Part shown: one piece after another, positions 1 through 5,191 of the stretch
Layout: the number at the start of each line of letters is the position of its first letter
Position numbering within the stretch: the first letter of the stretch is position 1
DNA from: JBAYGJ01 sp041666685
GTDB taxonomy: Bacteria > Patescibacteriota > Patescibacteriia > UBA10025 > JAHIVO01
Length of the DNA: 8,737 nt
Reading direction: 5' to 3'
Assembly: GCA_041666685.1 (NCBI GenBank)
Contig: JBAYGJ010000037.1
Span: 1 to 8,737, forward strand
Program-made: the position numbers and the translations under genes
The notes under the pieces: generated by a model
Databases searched by the model: none
Told to the model about the DNA's origin: nothing
What the model saw: the letters and a program-made list of their open reading frames with translations, nothing else

Positions 1-1376
1 AGCAGGAACGGCTTCACTTCCATGGACATCAGGCGGGGGACGGCGCCGGCCGCGCTGTTGGTATGCAATGTGGACAGCATCAAATGGCCGGTCAGGGCGG
101 CTTGGATGGCGATCTCCGCGGTCTCATGGTCACGGATTTCGCCGACCATGACGATGTCAGGATCCTGCCGCAGCACGGCGCGCAAGCCGCTCGCATAGGT
201 ATAGTGTTTTTTCGCGCTGCCGGTTTTCTGCTGGCCTTCGCTGGCCTGCTCGCCGGACGAGACCTGGCTTTGGGTAATGCCTTTTATCCGGTACTCAATA
301 GGATTTTCGAGAGTAATGATTTTTGACTCGCTGGTATTTAATTTTTTCAGGATAGCGTAGAGAGTGGTGGTTTTACCGGAGCCGGTCGGACCGGTAGTCA
401 GGATCATGCCGTTGGGGCGGTCAATTTCCTTCTTCATGATATCATATGCCACTCCGACCAGCCCCAGATCGTCCAGGGTTAGGCTGGTAGCAGAAGACAT
501 GAGCAAGCGCATAACAATGCTTTCGCCGAATGCGCTGGGCACGGTTGAGACGCGGACGTCGATGAAATCTTTTCCGAGATATATGGTAAAACGTCCGTCC
601 TGCGGCTCGTCCAGGACGTTAATTTTCAATTTGGCGATCAGCTTGGCACGGTTGATAACCTGCGGCCAGAGCTTCTTCGGCAGAGTGGCCACGTCATACA
701 GGGCGCCGTCAATCCGGTACCGGATCTTGATGTCTTCCTGCTGCGCCTCAATATGGACGTCCGAGGCGCGGGCCTGGATGCCGCCGGCCATAATGATGGT
801 GAACACGTCGGTAATGGACACGTGCTGAATTTTTTCCGCCAAATCCCGGAATGACTTGAGCTGGCCGGAAAATTTCTCCAGGTCTTCTGCTTTCAGCTCA
901 ATGCCGGCCACGAACTTTCGCGGCTTAGGCAAGGTTTCGTAAAGCTTAAGAACAGCTTCGAAACTCTCCTCAGAAATCTGATAAATATCACCATGCGCCC
1001 GACCCTCGGATGACAATCGTCCTGCCAGGGCGATGACTTCCGGGTCATCCGGCCTGATGGCACCGATACGAATCTCAGTATCCGTCTTGAAAAAACACGC
1101 CACCTTCAGCCGGCGGGCTTCTTCTTCCGGTACCATCGACAGGGCGTCCGAACTGACCGGGAATCCCTTGAGATAAATATACCCGACACCGCTGGCTAAG
1201 GCCTGCTCCCTGGTGTCCTGCTCCTTCTTCTTTGTATCAATCTCGTGAATTTTTGTCTTCAGTTTTTCTTCAACCTCGTCAGTGCTCACGTGAATCTTGC
1301 CCGCCTGGTTAGCCCGTGCCGCACCAATCAGGTCGTCAATGCTTTTTTCATTTTGGCTGACAATGTCTTCATCCAT
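1..1376 (-). CDS. pilB: GspE/PilB-family type IV pilus assembly (type II secretion) ATPase, C-terminus cut by window edge
   Basis: A hexameric cytoplasmic ATPase that powers pilin polymerisation. The frame stays open from ATG at 1376 to the window edge, giving 458 codons. Residues about 1-200 match a GspE/PilB N-terminal region. The core starts near the ARASDVHIEA motif, which is typical of the family. Walker A is GPTGSGKTT at 329-337 (K335), the Asp-box region includes ITLENPIEY, Walker B is DIVMVGE ending at E413, and the His-box has H438 in STLHTN. The zinc tetracysteine motif usual in PilB would lie beyond the edge. About 14 extra residues, rich in Q, S, G and K, follow SQV (371-372) and precede GLRAVLRQDPD (from 397). 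The gene lies 87 bp downstream of the DHH gene but has its own promoter, and no Shine-Dalgarno site precedes the ATG. PilB is more likely than GspE because CPR genomes usually carry type IV pili, but GspE cannot be excluded. Confidence 0.93.
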   Translation of the reverse strand, partial: MDEDIVSQNEKSIDDLIGAARANQAGKIHVSTDEVEEKLKTKIHEIDTKKKEQDTREQALASGVGYIYLKGFPVSSDALSMVPEEEARRLKVACFFKTDTEIRIGAIRPDDPEVIALAGRLSSEGRAHGDIYQISEESFEAVLKLYETLPKPRKFVAGIELKAEDLEKFSGQLKSFRDLAEKIQHVSITDVFTIIMAGGIQARASDVHIEAQQEDIKIRYRIDGALYDVATLPKKLWPQVINRAKLIAKLKINVLDEPQDGRFTIYLGKDFIDVRVSTVPSAFGESIVMRLLMSSATSLTLDDLGLVGVAYDIMKKEIDRPNGMILTTGPTGSGKTTTLYAILKKLNTSESKIITLENPIEYRIKGITQSQVSSGEQASEGQQKTGSAKKHYTYASGLRAVLRQDPDIVMVGEIRDHETAEIAIQAALTGHLMLSTLHTNSAAGAVPRLMSMEVKPFL

Positions 1377-1385
1377 AGTACGGTG

Positions 1386-1414
1386 ATTATATCAAGTAAA
1401 CTGCCCTAAGTAAA
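1386..1414 (-). promoter_or_regulatory. Sigma70-type promoter for the PilB-like gene
   Basis: On the minus strand the -10 is a perfect TATAAT (1386-1391). A 17-bp spacer separates it from a -35-like TTTACT (1409-1414, four of six matches). The expected transcription start is near 1379, only about 3 nt before the ATG at 1376, so the mRNA would have almost no leader. No Shine-Dalgarno site is present. The start site is predicted from spacing only. Confidence 0.65.
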
Positions 1415-1463
1415 TCAAAAAGGGCGGCACATCTCAGGAGTACTGGCTGGCGGTCATCGACGA

Positions 1464-2609
1464 TTAGAGTGCGTTGATGAGGTATTTTTTACTTATTTCT
1501 ACGATGGACTTTTCCGCAGCCAGGATATCTCCGGAAGCGATTGAGAACCGGATGAAATTTCGTGACCCGGTCGGCTTATATTCACGGAAAACGTTCAGCG
1601 CATCGATGGAGCGACCGGAGGTAGCGATAACTTTTATGGAATGGTCCTCTCCCTCGTACAATAGGCAGATGATTTCGGCATTTGGGGTATTTACCATGAG
1701 CTCATCCACAACCCCTTCCAGCTCGGCCTCCACCGCGCCGGACTTAACAAAATCCTGCCGGTTAAGGAGCGACCAGACAATCCTGCCGTCCAGCTCCGTT
1801 TTCAGTCTGGCCAGGGCGCGTCCCCAGAGTTTTAACGTATTAATAGACTTGGTCCGGTACAGGTGCTTGATGATATCGTCTCGTCTGGCGCCGTTTTCGA
1901 TCAGCAGACTGCTGATGGCTAATGATTTCGGGGTGACGCTGGCACTCTGGAAACTCTTGGTTTTTGAAATGATGCCAGTCAGCAGACTGGTGGCGATATA
2001 TTCATCGAGAATATTTTCCTTGAACTCCTTAACCATTTCGTACACGATTTCCGAAGTCGATGTCGCCACCAGATCGACAATATTGATCTGGCCGAAATAT
2101 TCGTTCACCGCCGAATGGTCGATATTGATGATGGGGGTATGGTAAAAAAATTCCGTATTATCGTCATAAATCTTTCCTAGCGCTTCCAGCTCTGGCGCAT
2201 CAATGACGACAATCAGGTCATACTCATACGATGACGCGGATGTTGCCACGTCACGTGCCTCAAAAAAACCGTCCTTCGGCGTAATAAAAATGCTCAGTTT
2301 CTTTTTGTCGCTGATGTCATATGAAAGTTCCTGGACTTTTGTCCGGCTCAAATCCACTGAGATGATGAATTTCCGCAACGCCGTCAGGTCGGAATTGATT
2401 TCATTGCTTTTCGGCAAAAACTGGTGGGATAACGGCAGATTGAATTCATTGCAGACAACCTTGGCTTTCTTGCCAAGCTTTTCGAGAGCCAAAAACAGCC
2501 CCAGACTGGATGCAATGGCATCGGTCGATGGGTTCTTTGGCAGGGCAATGACGATATTGCCGCTTTTTTCGATTTGGTCGATAGCTTGTGTTATGGGCGA
2601 ACGCTCCAT
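1464..2609 (-). CDS. DHH-family phosphoesterase-like protein with degenerate catalytic motifs
   Basis: The 381-residue product has the order of a DHH/DHHA1 protein (RecJ/NrnA-type fold). An N-terminal phosphoesterase-like half includes NPSTDAIAS (26-34), VVIDAPE around D137, IDHS (163-166) and STSE (184-187). TGIISKTKSF (211-220) follows, and a DHHA1-like C-terminal half has RSIDAL at 333-338. Key residues differ from active enzymes. Motif I keeps only D30, DHH is DHS, the expected TGI..DT aspartate is K216, and no GGGH motif is seen near 347-356. It may be non-catalytic or have a changed activity; I recall similar CPR proteins with the same changes but cannot check. The frame extends up to 2765, but a strong promoter at 2643-2671 lies inside that extension, so the ATG at 2609 is preferred. 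An AGGA sits 12 nt upstream of it. Confidence 0.85.
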   Translation of the reverse strand: MERSPITQAIDQIEKSGNIVIALPKNPSTDAIASSLGLFLALEKLGKKAKVVCNEFNLPLSHQFLPKSNEINSDLTALRKFIISVDLSRTKVQELSYDISDKKKLSIFITPKDGFFEARDVATSASSYEYDLIVVIDAPELEALGKIYDDNTEFFYHTPIINIDHSAVNEYFGQINIVDLVATSTSEIVYEMVKEFKENILDEYIATSLLTGIISKTKSFQSASVTPKSLAISSLLIENGARRDDIIKHLYRTKSINTLKLWGRALARLKTELDGRIVWSLLNRQDFVKSGAVEAELEGVVDELMVNTPNAEIICLLYEGEDHSIKVIATSGRSIDALNVFREYKPTGSRNFIRFSIASGDILAAEKSIVEISKKYLINAL

Positions 2610-2642
2610 ATATTGGGGTTTTCCTAAAAAACGTAATAGGTG

Positions 2643-2671
2643 AGTATAAAATACCCGGGACCGACTGTCAA
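2643..2671 (-). promoter_or_regulatory. Sigma70-type promoter for the DHH-family gene
   Basis: On the minus strand a perfect -35 TTGACA (2666-2671) is followed by a 17-bp spacer and -10 TATACT (2643-2648). The predicted start near 2636 gives a leader of about 27 nt containing AGGA before the ATG at 2609. This promoter lies within the first 52 codons of the longest reading frame and therefore decides the start. Confidence 0.8.
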
Positions 2672-2709
2672 GAGAATCGGCCAAGGGACTGCCCAATAAC
2701 CAGGAATAG

Positions 2710-2738
2710 TTGTAGATAGGTTGAGAATAGCTTAAAAT
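2710..2738 (+). promoter_or_regulatory. Putative tsaE promoter abutting the start codon
   Basis: A -10-like TAAAAT (2733-2738, five of six) touches the ATG at 2739. A weak -35-like TTGTAG (2710-2715) lies 17 bp upstream. The expected transcription start is near 2745, which is the A of the second in-frame ATG (Met3). This implies a leaderless mRNA starting at Met3. No Shine-Dalgarno site is present. Confidence 0.5.
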
Positions 2739-3185
2739 ATGGGCATGAACCTGATATCCAGACACCCAAACTCAACCATTGCCATAGGGCTAATGTTAGC
2801 TAAAAAAGTTAAAAAAAAGCAGATTTTTGCCTTAGTTGGCGATATGGGCGGCGGCAAAACATACTTTGCCAAGGGTTTTGCCAAAGGCCTGGGCATCAGA
2901 GGAGTGATCAATAGCCCGACTTTTGTCCTCATGAAAGTGTACCGGCTGCGCCGGCCTGGCCTGAAGTTGTTCTGCCATGTCGATGCCTACCGTTTGAAGC
3001 GGGTCGCGGACATCCGTGAGGTCGGTCTGCCCGAATATCTGCAGCGTCCGGATACTGTCGTCCTGATCGAGTGGGCGGACAAACTTCGGCCTCTGCTGAG
3101 GAAACTTCCCCTGACCGTCGTCCGCTTCACGTACATAAACCCGACCGTCAGAAAAATTTCCATCCAAAAACGGGCACGCTGGTAA
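2739..3185 (+). CDS. tsaE: tRNA threonylcarbamoyladenosine biosynthesis ATPase TsaE
   Basis: TsaE is the small P-loop ATPase that works with TsaB and TsaD to make the t6A37 modification of ANN-decoding tRNAs in the cytoplasm. The 148-residue length is usual for the family. Walker A is GDMGGGKT (34-41, K40) where most members have GDLGAGKT. SPTF (59-62), HVDAYRL (80-86) and the family's LIEWADKL (109-116) follow. The C-terminus is basic. The partners tsaB and tsaD are not in the window. The gene stands alone, diverging from the DHH gene and converging on the PRC-barrel gene 23 bp away. Its likely terminator lies inside that neighbour. The start could be 2739 or 2745 (MGM...), and the predicted transcription start favours 2745. 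Confidence 0.93.
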   Translation: MGMNLISRHPNSTIAIGLMLAKKVKKKQIFALVGDMGGGKTYFAKGFAKGLGIRGVINSPTFVLMKVYRLRRPGLKLFCHVDAYRLKRVADIREVGLPEYLQRPDTVVLIEWADKLRPLLRKLPLTVVRFTYINPTVRKISIQKRARW

Positions 3186-3208
3186 ATGCCCGCTCATTCT
3201 CCTCGGGC

Positions 3209-3493
3209 CTACACGGCCGGAACCGGCTTGTTGGCTGGTTGTTTTTTTTGCTCCGTTTCAGCTAGAATCGAATCCTCGACAATCATCTTTTCCTCGGTGA
3301 TCCGGATGACCTGCTCACGGCTGATCAACAAATCACGCTGGAGCAGTTCAGCGATCAGATCGCGGCTGCGGACAGAATACTGCCGGATATTTTGAGTCTC
3401 CAGGTCAACCACAAAATCGGAGACCTTCCCTAGGTGCTCGTCTGACTGCGTATATACCGGCATGCCAATCAGCTGTTTGGCCATGAGGCTCAT
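3209..3493 (-). CDS. PRC-barrel domain protein
   Basis: A 94-residue protein with one PRC-barrel domain at about residues 5-75. Visible signs are the opening LIGMPVYTQSDEHLGKVSDF, the VVDLETQNIRQYSV strand pattern, and a later VIRITEEKMIVED strand. A polar tail rich in K, Q and P follows. PRC-barrels are small beta-barrels found in the ribosome-maturation factor RimM, photosynthetic reaction-centre subunit H, and many stand-alone proteins of unknown role. The start codon overlaps the yidC stop (ATGA at 3490-3493), so it is the last visible gene of the rpmH operon. In many bacteria jag/khpB follows yidC instead. No signal peptide or membrane segment is seen, so it is probably cytoplasmic. A link to ribosomes or YidC-dependent insertion is inference from position alone. 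Confidence 0.85.
   Translation of the reverse strand: MSLMAKQLIGMPVYTQSDEHLGKVSDFVVDLETQNIRQYSVRSRDLIAELLQRDLLISREQVIRITEEKMIVEDSILAETEQKKQPANKPVPAV
3221..3249 (+). terminator. Rho-independent terminator for tsaE, inside the opposing PRC-barrel gene
   Basis: A 7-bp stem (AACCGGC at 3221-3227 with GCTGGTT at 3234-3240, one G-T wobble) encloses a 6-nt loop. One G and a run of eight T (3242-3249) follow. The orientation suits tsaE, which ends at 3185. The same bases encode the low-complexity C-terminal tail of the PRC-barrel protein on the other strand. Confidence 0.7.
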
Positions 3494-4266
3494 GGTTTGA
3501 CGACTGGTTGAATATTAGTAATGACTTTGTCCCGCTTGAATATGTAATACTGCTGAGCGACGGTAAAGAGGGTAGAAAATAGCCAGTAAAGAGTCAGGCC
3601 GGCTGGGAACTGTAAGCCGAAAATAATCGTCAGGACCGGCATAAAATACATCATCTGTTTATTCATGCCTGCCATCATACTCTCATCCTTTGCGCCGGGG
3701 AGCTTGGGCGGCTGTTTGGCCATCAACATCTTGGTCTGCCAAAATTGCGCTGCGCCGGCCAGGATGGCCAGGATCCAGTTGCCTTTTTTGGCCAGGTCAA
3801 CAAATCCTAAAAACATCGGGTTGATTGAATGGGTGGAAAAGATGGTCCGCAACGGCTCATACAAGTGCTGCAGCTGGTTGGCTAGCAGGATATGGGTGGA
3901 CGGGTCGGTTTGCGCGACGGCTAAGAATGCCCGGTACAGGGCGATCAGGATGGGCAGCTGTATCAGGAGGGGAAGGCATGATGAAAATGGATTTACCTTA
4001 TTATCCTTGTAAAACTTCATCAGCTGCCGGCCCAATTCTTCCTTATTATCCTTATATTTATTCTGGATTTCCTGCAGTTTTGGCTGGGTATCCTGGAGGA
4101 CTTTTTGTGACCGTATGGAAGATCGGGAAGGGAGATAGAGGAGCAGTTTTATCACTAATGTCAGCAAAATAATCGACACGCCTAGATCGGGCAAATACTT
4201 ATAAATCAAAACAAGCGCATTCAACAATGGCTGGAATAAAACGGTATTAAAGAGATCTCCGATCAT
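3490..4266 (-). CDS. yidC: Membrane protein insertase YidC/Oxa1 family, short form
   Basis: YidC inserts membrane proteins co-translationally, alone or with SecYEG. The 258-residue product begins almost directly at the conserved core. It lacks the large periplasmic domain of Gram-negative YidC, and no lipobox cysteine is seen. Hydrophobic stretches fall at about 9-45, 97-118, 164-175 and 207-238. The charged cytoplasmic hairpin (about 48-95) holds KYKDNKEELGRQLMKFYKDN. The family's FPAGLTLYW signature is at 220-228. In the hydrophilic groove, the position of the conserved arginine (R72 in B. subtilis SpoIIIJ, R366 in E. coli) appears to be lysine, K40, in LVIKLLLY, which keeps the positive charge. 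The stop overlaps the PRC-barrel start, and its own start overlaps the yidD stop by ATGA (4263-4266). No Shine-Dalgarno site precedes it, so translation probably depends on yidD. Confidence 0.97.
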   Translation of the reverse strand: MIGDLFNTVLFQPLLNALVLIYKYLPDLGVSIILLTLVIKLLLYLPSRSSIRSQKVLQDTQPKLQEIQNKYKDNKEELGRQLMKFYKDNKVNPFSSCLPLLIQLPILIALYRAFLAVAQTDPSTHILLANQLQHLYEPLRTIFSTHSINPMFLGFVDLAKKGNWILAILAGAAQFWQTKMLMAKQPPKLPGAKDESMMAGMNKQMMYFMPVLTIIFGLQFPAGLTLYWLFSTLFTVAQQYYIFKRDKVITNIQPVVKP

Positions 4267-4520
4267 AAGTTGGGTACTGGGTCATAGCCACCGCGCGACC
4301 AGGGATGGCAGCGTCCGATCCGTTTAATTGATAAAAATCCGCCCTTCACCATACCATGCCGACTAATTGCCTGATGGGCATACTCTGAGCAGGTTGGATG
4401 AAATCGGCAATACCCGTACGGATGGCGGTACGACCATACTCCATGGTCTGGGGACAGTGTCCGCTGGTACAACCTGATCAGGCTTAGAAAAATTTTTGAA
4501 AAAAATTGCGAAGGCTTCAT
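4263..4520 (-). CDS. yidD: Membrane protein insertion efficiency factor YidD
   Basis: A small membrane-associated protein that assists YidC-dependent insertion. Its 85 residues have the usual family layout. An amphipathic N-terminal helix (about 1-22) is followed by CRFHPTCSEYA (38-48, cysteines C38 and C44) and a C-terminal RCHPWSRGGYDPVP block (70-83, C71). Its position between rnpA and yidC is the classic one. It overlaps both neighbours by four bases, ATGA, at 4517-4520 and 4263-4266. There is no Shine-Dalgarno site before the ATG, which suggests termination-reinitiation from rnpA. Confidence 0.96.
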   Translation of the reverse strand: MKPSQFFSKIFLSLIRLYQRTLSPDHGVWSYRHPYGYCRFHPTCSEYAHQAISRHGMVKGGFLSIKRIGRCHPWSRGGYDPVPNL

Positions 4521-4858
4521 TTGAATAATTTTGTTCGTGCAATCAGGTCGGTGATATGGTCAGTCAGCTCTTCAAAGGTTAATCCTTTGAGCGGTGGCTT
4601 TGCGATGATGGCAATATCATACCCCGGTTTGATCCGCGGAAGCAATTTTGCCGCTATCACCCTGAGTCGCCGTTTTAATAAGTTTCGCTGAGTTGACTTC
4701 TTGCTGACTTTCAAACCAATACTGAATCCAAATCGCGTGTCCGGCGTATGCCGGGGGAGTACTTTTAATACAGCATCAGCCTCATGATACGTCTGACCGC
4801 GTCTATGAAGGTTGTGCCAATCCCGGTCGGTGACGATCCGATGTTTTGCCGAAAGCAT
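4517..4858 (-). CDS. rnpA: Ribonuclease P protein component
   Basis: The protein subunit of RNase P, which helps the catalytic RNA bind pre-tRNA leaders and metal ions. The 113 residues are typical in length. The RNR motif RNxxKRxxR is intact (R58, N59, K62, R63, R66) and is preceded by the basic KVSKK (50-54). A DIAIIAKPPLKGLTFEEL segment near 81-98 matches the C-terminal beta strand and helix of the family. The gene starts 13 bp after rpmH and should be transcribed from the rpmH promoter. Upstream AAGAAAAG gives at most a weak Shine-Dalgarno site. The rnpB RNA partner is not in the window. Confidence 0.96.
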   Translation of the reverse strand: MLSAKHRIVTDRDWHNLHRRGQTYHEADAVLKVLPRHTPDTRFGFSIGLKVSKKSTQRNLLKRRLRVIAAKLLPRIKPGYDIAIIAKPPLKGLTFEELTDHITDLIARTKLFK

Positions 4859-4871
4859 CTTTTCTTAAGTA

Positions 4872-5009
4872 TTAGTAGCTGAGCTTTTTTCGGCCTTTTT
4901 GGCGGCGGCGGGCCAATACTTTGCGGCCGTTCCTGGTTCTCATCCGTTTACGGAAACCATGCTCTTTGGCGCGTTGTCGTTTTTTTGGCTGATAGGTTCG
5001 TTTAGGCAT
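4872..5009 (-). CDS. rpmH: 50S ribosomal protein L34
   Basis: A 45-residue, highly basic protein of the large ribosomal subunit. It begins MPKRTYQPKKRQRAKEHGF and has the RMRTRNGRKVLARRR core that defines L34. Reading on the minus strand gives ATG at 5007-5009 and TAA at 4872-4874. AGG lies four bases before the ATG, making it one of the few genes here with a plausible Shine-Dalgarno site. It is the first gene of the leftward operon with rnpA, yidD, yidC and the PRC-barrel gene, and has a strong promoter just upstream. Confidence 0.97.
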   Translation of the reverse strand: MPKRTYQPKKRQRAKEHGFRKRMRTRNGRKVLARRRQKGRKKLSY

Positions 5010-5046
5010 AATACCTGGCTATTCAGTAATTAAAAAATCTTTTTCA

Positions 5047-5075
5047 AGTATACTGGAAAACCCCTCATTGGTCAA
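5047..5075 (-). promoter_or_regulatory. Sigma70-type promoter of the rpmH operon
   Basis: On the minus strand -35 TTGACC (5070-5075, five of six) and -10 TATACT (5047-5052, five of six) are 17 bp apart. The predicted start near 5040 gives a leader of about 30 nt with AGG just before the rpmH ATG. It should drive rpmH-rnpA-yidD-yidC-PRC. DnaA-box-like sites begin 22 bp upstream of the -35. Confidence 0.8.
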
Positions 5076-5096
5076 TGAAAAACGGGTATCCTCATA

Positions 5097-5116
5097 TTAG
5101 TCACAGTTTATACACA
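5097..5116 (+). promoter_or_regulatory. Tandem DnaA boxes between rpmH and dnaA
   Basis: TTATACACA at 5108-5116 fits the DnaA-box consensus TTATNCACA exactly. TTAGTCACA at 5097-5105 has one mismatch. They are in the same orientation with starts 11 bp apart, about one helical turn. The location suggests autoregulation of dnaA, an upstream origin module, or both. A further one-mismatch site, TTATCCATA on the minus strand (5191-5199), overlaps the dnaA start codon. Confidence 0.65.
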
Positions 5117-5191
5117 AATTGACCGTCCATAGCCGTTTTTCTGAGGTCTGATTTATGGTAGGATGATACTACTCATAAAAAAACCTTTCAT

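Larger units (their letters stand above)
5010..5191. other. rpmH-dnaA divergent intergenic region
   Basis: This 182-bp A/T-rich spacer holds the rpmH promoter (5047-5075) and two DnaA boxes (5097-5116). A dnaA promoter must lie in the right part, but I find no convincing -35/-10 pair. TTGACC at 5119-5124 has no good -10 at normal spacing, and GATACT at 5165-5170 and TAGGAT at 5159-5164 are weak -10 candidates. No RNA gene or extra reading frame is supported. Confidence 0.7.

Noticed and set aside
63..828. Plus-strand frames of 87 and 154 codons
   Set aside because: They are antisense to the clear PilB-like ATPase and show no protein family features.
1401..1430. Hairpin GCCCT/AGGGC between the DHH and pilB-like genes as a terminator
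   Set aside because: The stem is only 5 bp, the loop is 13 nt and no T-run follows on the minus strand. It overlaps the pilB promoter region.
1474..2643. Plus-strand frames of 223 and 146 codons
   Set aside because: They are antisense shadows of the DHH-family gene.
2610..2765. N-terminal extension of the DHH gene to ATG at 2765 (52 extra residues)
   Set aside because: A near-consensus promoter (2643-2671) lies inside it, it overlaps tsaE, and the extension has no family similarity that I recognise.
3490..4520. Alternative genetic code with TGA as glycine
   Set aside because: rnpA, yidD and yidC all end at TGA at their normal family lengths, each overlapping the next start, so TGA is a true stop.
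4517..4858. Apparent 3-residue deletion before the RNR motif of RnpA
   Set aside because: Aligning backwards from R58 gives an ungapped match to E. coli and B. subtilis RnpA, with the basic residue at -8 conserved.
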